Of a stretch of DNA of 64,000 nt, positions 46,138 through 58,606 are shown piece after piece (within the stretch, counting starts at the first letter, position 1; each line of letters begins with the position of its first letter). A program made the position numbers and the translations under genes. Location of the stretch: contig VDFB02270651.1 of the NCBI GenBank assembly GCA_007258455.2, forward strand, positions 700,720,217 to 700,784,216. Reading direction: 5' to 3'. This DNA is from Sequoia sempervirens. Taxonomy: Eukaryota; Streptophyta; Pinopsida; Cupressales; Cupressaceae. The notes beneath the pieces were generated by a model that searched no databases, was not told the origin of the DNA, and saw only the letters and a program-made list of their open reading frames with translations.

Positions 46138-49100
46138 GTTTTTTTATGTTGTAACCTAGTTGTGACCATACAATTTGTGACCACCTTGGGGGATATTGAT
46201 GATGATGTTTCACTCAAATGTTTGTGTTCAAATGTTTCCTCAAATTTGGACAAAAGTGACACCTTAACTAGTTTTGGACCAACTGTTTGAAATGAAGTTT
46301 GATTGGATGGAATAACATGAAACTTTCGATGTTGATAATATTTTGCACTAGATCTAGGACTGTTTTTTATTTTGATGATAATGAATTTGCAACTTTAAGG
46401 CTAGACTTGTGACTCTAAAGTATGCTAACTCACCATGATTTTCTAATAGTTTGACCTAATACTTGAAAAGTAGATTGTTTCTCAAGCACTATGATAAATT
46501 ACAAAAGTGATATATGAAGATCTAGTTTTAAATATCTAGAATCAAGTTGTTTAAATGGGTTGAGTTTGATGTTTTGCTTGTTTCTTTTGAAATGTTGATC
46601 CAAAATGAGAATTAATGGTGTTTTGATGTTTCCAAAATGAAGTTTAGAATCCACAATCTTTTTGATGTTTTGAGTAACTCCAATAATTTAGTTTTCTTTT
46701 CATAAACTAGGTCTATTAAAAGTTTGTTGATCATAAATCAAGTTTTGCAAGTTTATTGAACTTTCTATAATTTTCAAACAGACAGAAGCATAGTGTTGTT
46801 ACAAAAGCACAACATTGTTCACTATAGAAGCATGAAGATGCTTGCAAAAGCATAGTGATGTCTACAAAGGTGTGTTGTTACCCACATACGTGCCACACTA
46901 TGGAAAAACAAAGGGTTGTATTTGCAGTTACCTATTGTTGACTCTGAACAAAAGTGCAACGATGTAGACAAAGGCATAAAGATGTTGCAAAGGTGTTGTT
47001 TTAATTAAAAAAAAGGTGTGTCACTATTTTTCAAGTGCACAATTTGTTCAAAGGTTTAAATTTTTCCATTTGTGTGTGCATGTTTGAATGTTTGTTTGAG
47101 TGTTTTATTGTTTTGCACTTGATAAAAACACAGTAGAAAATGTATTCAACTAACTCAATTGGTATTTAGATGCTTTTTCATGTGTCTTTCTTCCAAAAAT
47201 TCACACTAATTGGTTTTACAAGGTCTCAACATGAAAATACACCATATTGCAATCCTATTTAGTGGGTAGATTAGGTTTATCTTCTCAAAGTAGGCCCGCA
47301 CGGTAAAATATTGCTCATATAATGAGTAACTAGAGTATGCATGCGTACATGATACACCTCTTACCTTGAAAGGAAAAGTTCCTTGCAAGGGATTGGGTGA
47401 TCCCACAATAGTGGTTTACACTTTTGGCCAAACTTGACATTGAACTAATTTTTTTTAACTAAATCTTCACTTTCAAGCACCTATAGCTGCTAAAGCATAA
47501 GGAATTTGAAGATGATGCAAACTAGTGATTTGTGAAATTTTGTCTATATATTCTAAATATATATTTTTTAAAAATTTTGGAATCAAATTGCATTTCTTTT
47601 TCCATCTCCTTCGAAAACTAGTTTTTAATAGTAAACACCATTTTTAAAGAGTGACGTGTACTTGCTAACACATAACTTTTTTTCTATGAAGGATAAAATT
47701 CTATTTTTTTTGAATTTAGATTTGTAACTACAATATCTAGTGCATGCAATTGGTTTCATAGTGTTTTATTGAATATTTTTTCTTAACTAAGTTTTGAAGT
47801 CAAACCAATTACAATTTAGACATACGTTTACTTGCTAACACAACTTTTTTTGTATGTATCAAAATTCAATTTTTTTTTGTTGGATCAAGGACATCAATAT
47901 CAAGTGCATAGATATCTTTCAGATTTTTTTGATAATCTGCTAGTTTTCCACATGTGCAAAACAAATAGCTTGATTTTTGATGAAAAACCTACATTCACAA
48001 GAAATAAAAAATAAATATAATAATAAAATCAAATATATTTAAAATTATACTTTTTGGGAAGCTTATAATAAGGACTACGACAAAAAATAAATTTTAAATG
48101 AATTTATTTGATCCCCCAAAAGGTAAATCAAAAGTGGTTTTTTATCAGCATTTTGATAGGTGTAAAGGAGACTCCATTATAGGTATGGTTTACAACTAGT
48201 GGGGTTCTATCCAAGGGGGTTAGATCTAAGGTGGTTTGATCAAACCCTTTTTAATTGGAATCCTTTAAATGGAAATTTTCAAGGCTTAAATCATTATATT
48301 TTCTAAAAATGTGATTTTGACAAAAATCAGGATGTCCCAAAAAGTGTAAACCACTATTGTGGGATCACCCAATTTTGTCACCTCAACTATGCTTGGTACA
48401 TGGCAAGTAACTTAATGAAAAAATGCTATTCCATTGCACCACCTTGAGAAAATGTTCAAAAGTCGTAGGCCTCTATTAACAATAGGTTTTTAGAGGGTTA
48501 TATTGGTGAACACCGTCGACCTCTCAAACATCACCTTGGTAAACCAAAAAATCGTAGTCCCTAACACAAGTCGTGAGCGCAACATGTACAGATCGACCTA
48601 CAACTTTCATTCTCAACCAATTTATATAGCACACCCAAAAATGTCACTTGAGGTCAAACCCTTGAGTTCTCTATTAGGATTTGTCTCAAGGTAGGCCTCC
48701 TACTCAAAAGAAAAAAAGGAGTTACTATTTATCTTCACCCAAGATCACACTCGACGCGAGGGGAAATGATACATAGTAACTACCTTATAGGGTTACAATG
48801 AACATAGAGTGCAAACTAGAAGTTTTTTTCTTCACCCAAGATCACACAAAGTGCAAGGGTAGAGGATTCACACTTGCTAGTCTACCAAACACGTTAAGCA
48901 AAGCACACAAGTTCTTTTTAGGTATGCATCAACAATAAAGTGAGGTTCATTTTATCCCCATGTTCAAAGTGTAAGTTGTTGGTTTATTTAAAGCCCAAAT
49001 GAAGGTGAACTTTTTAGTGTTCTTTTTAGAGCCCAAAAGAAATATTTGATATTTGATTCATTTTAAAACACCAATGTGAATGTGTGATTCTAATCTAAGA

Positions 49101-49570
49101 ATGAAAATAAATAAAATCTAAGGTTAATTCCTTAAGCAAGTGTTAATAAACACTTTAGAATTCTTCATGTTGTAAAGATCCATCTCTGTCAAATCAGATA
49201 ACACAAAAAATATGCTAATTAGGGTTAATTCTCATCAAATTGTGAAATAAAATTGAAGAACTAAAGTAAACAAAAGTGCGGGCTATTTCTAATATAAGCG
49301 TGACTTTTCTGACAAAGGTGCATCACTATTGAATGAAAGAAGCATGAACCTTTTACAAAGGCACAACCCTTTTACAAAGGTGTGAACTGTTCCTAGAAAT
49401 AAAAGTGTTAGAAATAAGAAAAAAGTGTGAAATCAATGACGAAGACGCGACATTGTTGAGATACGCAGGCGCAAATATTCAACAAAGGCACAAACCTATT
49501 AAAAAAAGCACTACTTTGCCCCTACAACCTACAAGTCTAACAAAGCTTGAAAGAAATGGATTAGATAGGG
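46138..49570 (-). other. T1 long leader with degenerate repeats
   Basis: About 3.4 kb between PBS and gag without a recognised gene. 46780-47000 and 49280-49520 are filled with degenerate ACAAAGG(C/T)(G/A)(C/T)A-type units (AAAGGCACAA, AAAGGTGTG). A 982-bp inverted-repeat unit is inserted at 47392-48373. Ogre/Tat leaders are often long and may hold an extra ORF; none is readable here. Confidence 0.6.
47392..48373. mobile_element. Foldback/MITE-like unit with perfect 34-bp inverted ends
   Basis: 47392-47425 (ATTGGGTGATCCCACAATAG...) is the exact reverse complement of 48340-48373. The interior is AT-rich, non-coding and holds two loose copies of an ACTTGCTAACACA unit (about 47660 and 47830). 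I find no clear TSD, so the superfamily stays open. Confidence 0.7.
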
Positions 49571-49586
49571 ACGTGGGGTCCCACCA
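49571..49586 (-). other. Putative T1 primer binding site
   Basis: Minus strand reads TGGTGGGACCCCACGT directly after the LTR end. It begins with the obligatory TGG, but I cannot name the tRNA; the site is also a near palindrome. Confidence 0.5.
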
Positions 49587-50619
49587 TAAATGTATGAAAT
49601 CAATTGAACAATTAACATCAAATCAAGATTTAAAACTTAGTAAATGATCAATCAATTGCATCATTCCAATGAAATTCATTTGTCAATCTACAACTAGACT
49701 CAATTCAAAGCATTTAAAGAACAAATTAGAATGCAAAGAACCTAATTATTGATGCAAACCTCAATCCCATTGTGGGATTATGTTCAAAGTGGATGTGGAG
49801 TGCTCAATTAAAAAAAAATCCATGATGTTGCAAAGAAAATTGATGAGATGATTCACAAAAGAGCTCTCAAATTGATCAAAATTGAGTAATCAATTCAAGA
49901 GAGTAAGTTTGGATAAGACTTGTGAATGAATTATTATGTGAAATGACCTACTATTTATAGAATTTAGAAATCATGATCAATGGTCAAAATTGAAAATAGT
50001 GATCAAAGGATGAAATCAAATGGGAGAGGTGAACATGGATCAAACAATTAATAATCCATGAGGCGTGGATAAAATATCAGATCAACGGTCTAAAATTCAT
50101 GATAGACCCAACAAATTCCCTAAATTTTAGGAACTATGTTGGAGATATTTCCACGAGGAGGGAAATATTTGAATTCAAATTGAGAATATTCCATGAGAAT
50201 ATTCTTTCAATTATTGGAGGAATTCTAGAAGAAATTAGACAATTAAATAATTAAGAAATTACTTAGTTGTGCAAGTGGAGGGAATTTATGGATTTAATTA
50301 AAAAATTACAAATCATTTAATCAAAAGGGGTATTTATGACATTCGATTAAATAATTTAGATTATGTAATCAAACAAGAGGAATTAGGATATTTAGTTAAA
50401 TAATTTACGTTATTGAATGAAATTAGATGAAAATTAGTGTGAAAGGGGGAATTAATCAAACAATATGAAATATTTGATTAATAGAGGAAAATGATGAATT
50501 TAATTAAACAATTGACATTATTCAATTAAATAGATGAAAATGGGTGAATCAAGATATAAATTATGTTAGTAGGAAAAATCAAGTGTGCAATATGCTCAGG
50601 ACATTTCCAAGTGTCTATA
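49587..50619 (-). repeat. T1 5' LTR
   Basis: Collinear with 30885-31918. The inner CA appears lost by a 2-bp deletion so that the LTR runs straight into TGGTGG. The outer end GTGTCTATA corresponds to GTGTCTACA of the 3' copy. Confidence 0.88.
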
Positions 50620-51308
50620 GTGTCATAATTGGAATTCAAATCATGCACCTCTTGATGATATGTCCAAAAATCAGTGATATTTTCCTTGCTTCAACCCAAT
50701 TGTGTTAACTTCATTCTCATTGATTTATGAATCTTGATGGTCAGGTTCACCTCTACCACAACTATATAAAAGGAAAGCCATGGAAGTCTACCACTAGATG
50801 ACAAAAATAATAAGTCAACACACGAATCCAGAGTAACTACCTTCAAATTGTGCCTCTGATCCTAGTATGGCCGTGGGGTATAGGTCAAAGAGATTCCCAT
50901 TTTGGATAAATAGCCATATGGATCATAATTCTAGTAGTCGCATATAATACCCAGTCCCAATTGAGTCAACTTGGTTGCCAACATGGCATCTATGTACCTT
51001 TTCTACAATATGACCTCACCTCGTGTGATTGGGGGTTTCTAAACCACGATTTTCTCCTTCCTGCCCCAAATGCATTATCAATGATGGAAAGTTGTCGAGC
51101 CATTTCAATGGCAAGATTTCTATCTATTACACAAGTAGGCAACCTAAAAGGCCCCTTCATAAACCTGTGCATTCACACAAAATTGAAATTTTCTCTACAA
51201 AAATAGTTGCATGGAGGTTGACTATCTCTCATCCATGCAACATGTTCCTCTGTAAGTCTAGCAAGGGCCTCTTGTTGGTTAAAATATTGAAGGGCTAGGG
51301 TCAAAAAT
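50620..51308 (-). pseudogene. T2 accessory ORF, middle part
   Basis: Minus strand from 51308 reads ALQYFNQQEALARLTEEHVA, then NYFCRENFNFV, a 60-codon clean frame (MHRFMKGPFRLPTCVIDRNL...), a one-base shift near 50990, and YTPRPY...LKVVTLDSCVDLLFLSSSGR up to the T1 insertion site. It joins in frame to 52699 on one side and 30884 on the other. Family unknown. Confidence 0.62.
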
Positions 51309-52693
51309 TGTAGTGTAGAAAAATGTACTCCTTTTCATTTTCACACTATGTTTGGGTCCCTTAATTAAATTGGACTTAATTAAGCCTCTAATTGGCCCAA
51401 AATCGCATTTACAAGCCTAATTAAATGCAATTTATGAAGGGGAAAGTGTGATTTAATTAATGCTTTTATCATTATTGACACCCCAAAATTCATAAATCTT
51501 GATAACTTAGGTTAGGACCCATTCACCCATGAGCAAATTGGTCCCGTTTAAGTTGCAAATTCAAATTTTAAATATGTTTTTGGTGGCATTTTCATGATCC
51601 CAAATTCTTATTCAAATTCCAGCTTCTAATGTATAATTTTCAAGAAATTAGAAAATCATCTATAAAAGCAAGGTTATTTTATCAATTCAAATCTAAGAAA
51701 AAGATCTAGCAAGAGGTGAACTTTCATATGAGAAAATATTATTGTCAAGATTATTGAAGAACAGATTTATCAAGCATCTACAACAACAATCAAGATCTCA
51801 AGCATCATGTCAAAGTTATCAAGCATCATGCATATTTTTGGAGCTAACATTGTGATGTAGGTTTCAAAGATCAAGTCAAAGCATTCAAATCGAGATTCAA
51901 GCATCAAGATCTGCAGTCATTTCATGCAAGATCAAGATTAGACTTCCTAAGGTTTAATCAAGGGTTTGGTGAGTTGCAACATAGTTGTTTTCATTCATCA
52001 TTCCTTTCATTTTTCATTATTTCAATTCAATTTTTAATTACCCAAACAGGGTTTGACCAAGGCAAACCACCATTCACCAAAAACAAATATTTTTTCACTC
52101 TTTTGTTTGTGGTGCAAATCTTAGGTTGAAGAAGGATTGGAGATCTCTTGAAGAGAAAGATTGGAAAAGTTGTCAAAGTTGTCATTAAGCCATGAAATCT
52201 CACCTATAGATTTGATTTCTAACTTTTTGGAACTGAAACCAGGATCAAACAGAAGCTACATATTAACATCATAGGTTCTCAAAAGTTGTTTGAAAACCTT
52301 GATCAAAGACCCATTCGCCCATGGGTGAATGAGTCTCAGTTTTTCTCCTAAAATTTCCTTTTGGTGATTGGTACACAGTGTCTAGCTCTTCTTAGATCTG
52401 TAGAAAGTTTACTGTTTCTATTTGTTTGAGTTTTAAATTGATGTTTCAAGTTTGAATGGGCATAATTGAGTAGATTTACTATTTTTAGTTTTTCTCCCAA
52501 AAGTGTTGTTTAGGCTGATACCCCCATCCTCAATCATAAGGAAACCAATAGATTCCTTCATTAAGTTGACTCACCTAAGGGTTGTAATTCAATTCTTTGT
52601 GGGGATCTATTTTCCTAATGAAACTAGGAAGATAATTTTATCATCCCCATTTTCCCCATTTCAAATTGGTGAACCCTATTTTTCTTTGTTTCA
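51309..52693 (+). repeat. Solo LTR S2 (TSD AAAAT)
   Basis: It starts TGTAGTGTAG and ends CTTTGTTTCA. Perfect TSDs AAAAT lie at 51304-51308 and 52694-52698. TATAAAAG at 51661-51668 gives plus orientation. It is of the same family as S1 at 23196-24749 but 170 bp shorter. Confidence 0.88.
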
Positions 52694-52698
52694 AAAAT

Positions 52699-53654
52699 AA
52701 GTCAGAAAAGATATAGTAATCATGCATAGTGGAAAGCACATGAGTCCAAATAGTAACCAGATTCCTTTTGTACATGTATCTTTGAAAAAAATCAAAATTT
52801 TGATGCAAAAGCATGTGTTCCAGAAAAGAAGAATACTTGAATTTGTAAGCTTTGTCATAATTTTACAGTTGCTTGTATATGTTTCCTGCAATGGTGTCTA
52901 CAAAATCATATCAGAAAGGTTGCTTCTGCTTTTTGAGTTTGAAACCCAAACCCATTTGAAACGCTTCCACATTATCATCTTAGTCCCAACCATAAATAAA
53001 TGTGGGCAGTGAGAAGACATCTTGTAGGGATAAATTTTTTTAAGACCTATGGGGAATTTAAGTAGCTCTGTCTATTTCTCGTCCCTCTTCATCTCATAAT
53101 TGTAGAAACTAAGTTGATTGTTCTTGGTCTCCCAATAAAATTCTAGTTTCTTTTGGAAAAAATCTCCACCACCACTGAGTCAAATGGGACACATAATATA
53201 TCCCTTCAACATCTTCAATGTTGATGATAAACTTCAATTCTTTTCCTTGAATGATCCCAACATGCAAATCAAAATTTAATGCACAAGCATCCACAAGTTT
53301 AGGGCATGGATACACCAAAGGTACCATGTATTGTGGGATACTACAGTTCCATAGTCGGACACCCAAGGATTCAATATCTCTCTCCTTTACTTTATTTTGC
53401 ATCCTCGCAAAAGCACCTTTGCAAAGCCCCTTGGGGTTTGAATGAAATTCTAGGTCATGGATATCATCAATGAAATCCAATACTAATGTTGGGTCCTTGT
53501 GATTTGTCTTCTTTAGAAACTGAGTGTTTGTAAACAATAGCTTAGGTGGTATTGGGGCTAAGGAGTATTATTTATCACCAAAAACTTTGGCAAAGAAAGA
53601 TGGAGTTGACGCTTCTTTAGAACCAACACCAGAGTATGTCCCTTCAGTAGCCAT
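52699..53654 (-). pseudogene. T2 accessory ORF, N-terminal part
   Basis: The start at 53654 (MATEGTYSGVGSKEASTPSF) is followed by one continuous frame to 52699, interrupted by about eight stops but no shift. The 53109-53537 part is open for 142 codons (VLDFIDDIHDLEFHSNPKGL..., then SHLTQWWWRFFP) and the end carries FLEHMLLHQNFDFFQRYMYK. It follows integrase by about 500 bases in the same strand. Together the three parts span about 4.3 kb. Function unknown; envelope-like, capsid-like or DNA-binding roles cannot be told apart here. Confidence 0.62.
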
Positions 53655-54170
53655 TGCTTCAAATTTCTTTGGAAACTATCACTTATCTACTTAATTTCAT
53701 TGCTTTCGCACTGTAAATTCCCAACTTCACTAAAATTTACATAGAAAAAATCTCTATAACTTGCTCTACTTCTTCTTGCACTTAGGATGAATGCAAATGA
53801 ATGACACAATTAGTATTTCAATTGCTAATGAAGAGCTCACTCGTGCGAATTAATTGCCTTCTTTTTGGGAAACTCCAACCTTTAAGGAAGGCATACAATT
53901 GGCTCATCACATCACCTTTTGGGAAATGTGACATTGGAAAATAGTGCAAAGTGGGAATTTTTCAAGCATGAACATTAAATTCAGCCAAGGGGTGGTCAAT
54001 AAGGGTCACTTCTTATGATGATTACACTTAGAGAAAGATGTCAAGGTGTTAAGACACTAGGCAAGAAAGCCAAATGACATGTTACCACACACTTATTGAA
54101 AGAAAAGCACACCACACGAATAGAAAGAAAACCTATATACTTATTTACAAGAGTACACAGAGGCCAAACA
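53655..54170 (-). other. T2 spacer between integrase and accessory ORF
   Basis: Non-coding, AT-rich; no signal found. Confidence 0.5.
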
Positions 54171-55330
54171 TTAATTGAAATATTTCAAATAGATTCCATT
54201 TACTAGAATCTCAAGGAAATTTCCCTCCAAATCCACCAGTTCAAAAGCATTGCTTTCTTTACAAATAGCAATGTAGAATGATCCCTTTCGAAGATAATTA
54301 AATTTTACATGTTGCCCTAGCTTAGCAACGTGTTCATTGTATTTCAATACTAAGTTACCTTCTTTGAATATGGGGATAAATTCCTTCTTGTCAAACCATT
54401 TTTTAACCACCTGCTAGTGGTTTGTCATGGCAACTTATACCTTCTCCCGAGACTCTTGAATGCCGAGAAACTCTACCAACCTAACTTCCATAGCTCCATT
54501 TTCCTTGACCTATAGAGACTTCAATAATTGTAAAGTTGTAATTTTTGCAGAGATTGGCAATACAACTTCCTTTCTATAAACTAGCTCGTATGGGGAAGCT
54601 TTCAAAACTTGCTTGGGAGTGATCTAGTCATCCCATAGTGTTGTCCACAAATGTTTATGCCATTCTCTTTGATGATCTACATCGATCCGCTTAATCAACC
54701 TGATTAGGTTTTTTTGTGGATTTTGTGAGCCCATTTCCCTGCAAGTAGTAGTTTGATGAAGTCTTCAAGAAGATATCATGCTTTAATGCAAAATCAAACA
54801 TTTTAGACCCTACAAAAGTTTATACATTGTCAGAGATGATTGTCTTGGGAGGACCGAATCTTGCAACCAACTCCTCAAGGAAATTCATAATCTCATTCTC
54901 TGTGGCTCCTTTTAATGGAACATCTTTAGACCACCTGGTGAAATAATATATTACGATAAGGATCCATTTGTGACCGGTGCTGGATGTTGGGTTTATCATC
55001 CCAATAAATTCTAAACCCCACTGAGCAAAGGGTTCATCTATTATAATTGGACTCAATGACATTACAAATTTCTTGCACTTACCAACAAAGAACTGACATT
55101 ATTGGAATTTCCTCACCAAATTATGGCAATAGGAGAATAGGGTAGACCACTAGTACTTAGTATGCATGATTTTTATCACAATTTTCTTTGCGAAGAAGTG
55201 ACCATCCGCATGTGTGCTATGGAAATCATTCAAGATTTTATTTTCTTGAGCTTTGTCTATACACCAAAGGAGTACACCATCAAAGTTTCTCTTGAAGAGA
55301 ACTTCCTCGATCAAAACATAAAGTGCACCC
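54171..55330 (-). pseudogene. T2 integrase
   Basis: HHCC region (DFHSTHADGHFF, then C-x-N-L-V-R-K-F and C-Q-F-F), the core strand FAQWGLEFIGMINPTSSTGH, FTRWSKDVPLKGATENEI, FGPPKTIISDN and after stops YLQGNGL. The last 79 codons (54171-54410) carry EGNLVLKYNEHVAKLGQHVK and NGIYLKYFN, a C-terminal domain of GPY/F type. The first catalytic residue reads Glu where most relatives have Asp. Stops and shifts occur between 54820 and 54410. Confidence 0.85.
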
Positions 55331-56884
55331 TACAGTTTGTAAAATATCCTCTTATGCAATGGGATATTAGCCAGATACCTTCCTAACTGCATGAAATTAG
55401 TTCTATCTTTGACCCATGAATATGTGGCTTCAAATTGATTGAACAAGACTTCCTCTAAAGCATCTTCTTGGGCTAGGGATATTTTGAAATATTTTTCTAT
55501 CGGAGCTTCATTTTCCTTGGCTAAATACTCACAGAGTCCTTTCCCATGGACCACTTTAGTAAGCTAGACCTTTACATCATACTCCAGGATATTCGTAATC
55601 TAGTTTGAAATTGTTTCAATAATTTTTCCTTCCATTATGTATTCTTGCACACTTGAATGCACTACATATATCATTATTTTATTCTTTGTGATCAAGTGTT
55701 AGAACTTCTTAAGACCGTTGACGATGGAAAAATCCTATTTTTCAACAAATTTATATTTGGCCTCATATCCCGTTAGGGTCCTTGAATGGAAGGTGATTGG
55801 TTGTTCTCCCTTCCCTTTTTCATATTTCTACATTAGCACTACTTCTATATTGTGCTTGCTTCCATACACATACATAATGAAATATTTAGAAAAAATTGGA
55901 TTCACCAACACCAAAGCTGAGGAGATAACTTCCTTGTTCTTTCAAATGTTGTTCTCCCTTTTGGAGTCCATTTGAAGGATTGATCCTTCCTCAACATGAG
56001 AACGATGGGTCTAATTAATCTATCAAAGTCTGATATGGATCTACTAATGAAGTTTATCTTCCTAAGGAAATATTGCACTCCCTTCTTATTTATCGGCAAG
56101 GGAAACTCTTTGATGGCTTTCACTCTCTCTGAATCAATGGAAATTCTTTCCTTGGACACAACGGACCCTAGCATCTTACCCTGTAGGACTCTAAATACAC
56201 ATTTTTTAGAGTTCAAGGAGACCTTAAATTCTTAACACTTGTGGAAGACCTTTTCCAGATGATCAAAATGATCTTCCTTTGACTTTGAAAATATCGTGAG
56301 GTCATCCAAATAGATAAGTATGATAAGATTTATCAAATCTTTGAAACCAATAACCATCACATGCTAGAAGGTAGCACCAACATTTGAGAGGCAAAATGGT
56401 ATCTTTGAGTATGCAAATGTTCCCCACTTTGTGGTGAACATTGTTTTGTGTTGGTCTTCTTCTTTAACCCAAACCTAATTATAACTCAAAAAACCATCAA
56501 TCAATGAAAACATCTCGGATCTCATGACTATTTGGAGGATTTTCTCCATAGAGGGCAATGGATAATGATATTTTAAGGATACCCTATTCAAATCCCATAA
56601 ATCTACACATAGTTAGATGTCTCCATTCTTTTCTAAATAGGCACTAGGTTTGAGACCCAGGTGGAATGCTTAATTGGGTATATGATTCAAGAATTTATGA
56701 GCTTTTTCATCTCTTGAGCCATGAGTGACTTTACTTTCGCGTTGACTAGCCTCTTCTTTTGGCAGATAGGATTAGCTCCTTCAACTAGCTCAATAGTATG
56801 TTGAATGATGTCACAGTCATATCCCTTGAGATCATCATAGGTCCATGCCACTACTCTATCATATTTGTCACATAAAGATACCAA
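55331..56884 (-). pseudogene. T2 reverse transcriptase and RNase H
   Basis: Starts with WTYDDLKGYDCDIIQHTIEL and QKKRLVNAKVKSLM. Then RT motifs in order: CVDFRDLNRV region, SLIDGFLSYNQV, FTTKWGTFAYSKIPF, intact YLDD at 56301-56312, LNSKKCVFRVLQGKMLG and ISIDSERVKAIKEFPLP. RNase H follows at 55331-55900 (KYEKGREQPITFHSRTL, GKGLCEYLAKE). Several stops and shifts. The sequence type differs clearly from T1's RT, so these are two separate families. Confidence 0.86.
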
Positions 56885-58520
56885 TCCATCTTTATCCCTC
56901 TAAGGAATATCCTTGCCAACCTTCAAATTTCTACCATTTCTGACATCAAGATCTAAATAATCCCCTTTTTTGTGACAAACCTTCTTTTATCATTCCTTGC
57001 ATCGTCACGATCAAATAGGTTCTCCAGGGTGATTAGCCCTTTTGAAAGCTTATTGATCCTTAGTTGAATGATGTGATCTTCGTAGGCCTCCTCAATTTTA
57101 GGTTACAATTGCTCTACAAATTTTCCAAATTTCTAGATGAACATGGTAATTTGAGCATCACTCTCAAAAAAATTCCAATTATGCTCATTACCCAAAATAG
57201 TTGGCCTAATAATGACCTGGATTGAATGTTTATTGATCTGCAAGTCTGTCATTGGATCAAACTGAGATCCAATTATTGACAATCGGTCTACTTTAACATT
57301 CTACTTTCGAGGGGCCGCTTGGATGTTAAAAGCATCAAATCCTTCAATCGATTCCTAGAATCCATTTCAATAAGAACACATGTGCACATTATTTGCAGCT
57401 AAGGTGCCTCACACTTGCTTGATTACCAGCTCTAAATCTCTAAAGGCTTTTAGTTGTTTGATCCCCATTCTCTTCACAAGGCTTAATCCTCATACTAGGC
57501 CTTCATACTCAACCTCATTATTTGTACAAGAGAATTGAAAATGGAAAGATCTATGATGCAAACAAAAATACATACCCATCCAAAAGCTCACAAAACACAA
57601 AATTTGAACAAAGGAAATCAACTGCATTCAAATATGAAAATGATGTGAAACCATGTTGAAACAATTACAATATTTATTCAATAATATGATCAACAAAACA
57701 TTTTTTTTACAAATTTTGGCTCTCTATGGCTATTCTCTCTCACTTTTCCTCAAACTCAGTATTCATCTTTTCTTCTTGCAAGATTTGACAACCTGCTCTC
57801 AAAACTCCCATGTTGCTGCCCTCATCTCTACCTTACTTCCATGCAGCTTTCTAGCTCTCCCTTTCTCCTTTTTTTCTTAAAAAACTTTCAATGAAATCCG
57901 AGAGTGATTACATGGAAAAAAGGTGAAATTACACCAATAATTTAAAATCCTCCACCACTGCCCATTTTGACTTTTTAATTTGCTTCAAAATATGAATATG
58001 AGATAAATAAATTCCATCAAACATTACCTTCTAAGACTGCATAGATAATTTGGAAAAAAAATTTCAAACATGTGACTTCGATGTTGCACAATTGGTGTTG
58101 AAAACTAACCTTTTGCATAAATCTTACTTAGAAGCTCATATTCACATGAAACTTTGTCAAGATATGAATAATATCATTAAGATGATTCCCTCCAAAGGAT
58201 TTTTCTCCAACATTTAAATATTGAAAATTAATTATTTCCATAAAATTGCCTGTGGGAGCCTTAAAACCGCAATAGAGCAAAAACTCAAAATTTGAAAATT
58301 AAATCACATGAGAGGTTTTCCAATGCTAAGAGATGCCAAATAAACCCCATAACATACCAAAATGGAAATCCAAACTAGAAGCTTATTTTTGGTTGATGTC
58401 GATTGCCAGTCTGCTCGGATGCTCTTGCATCAATCTAAGAGTTCGTTATCTAGTCAGGGAATTTAGGCAAATGCTAGCTCATAAACCAACTTTACATCTT
58501 GCACTGTCAAAATGCAAGGT
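56885..58520 (-). pseudogene. T2 extra RNase H and linker upstream of RT, split by a solo LTR
   Basis: At about 58520-58433 the minus strand reads FDLWTLHFDSARCKVG and ASICLNSLTR. After the solo LTR it continues RSFHFQFSCTNNEVEYEG, then MGIKQLKAFRDLELVIKQV. This is the aRNase H pattern (W-x-L-x-F-D-G-x, F-x-C-T-N-N-x-x-E-Y-E, M-G-I-x-x-L-x-x-x-x-D-S-E-L). It lies between protease and RT, unlike in T1. The linker to RT (57250-56885) stays readable (QINKHSIQVIIRPTILGNEH). Confidence 0.7.
57554..58432. repeat. Solo LTR in the T2 extra RNase H (TSD ATCTA)
   Basis: Ends are TGATGCAA and TTGCATCA, a perfect 8-bp inverted pair. Perfect TSDs ATCTA lie at 57549-57553 and 58433-58437. 879 bp, no internal genes. 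The RNase H frame reads through when it is removed. Orientation and superfamily not determined. Confidence 0.88.
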
Positions 58521-58606
58521 CCAAAGATCAAACTCAGGACTATGGAAAGCTTTAGGATCATCTTGAACCTTAGTCACTTGGGGAATGACTTGATTCACAT
58601 CATATA

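Larger units (their letters stand above)
30885..50619 (-). mobile_element. T1: complete Tat/Ogre-like Gypsy element, 19.7 kb with nested insertions
   Basis: LTRs of 1034 and 1033 bp, PBS, polypurine tract and TSD GTGTT (30880-30884) / GTGTC (50620-50624) define both ends. Content in element order: leader with degenerate repeats and an inverted-repeat unit, gag, protease, RT, RNase H, second (aRNase H-type) RNase H, integrase, antisense plant-mobile-domain gene, 3' LTR. The accessory frame of T2 is open straight across the empty site. Without the 4.73 kb Copia insert T1 is about 15 kb, in the Ogre/Tat size range. All ORFs are broken. Confidence 0.88.
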
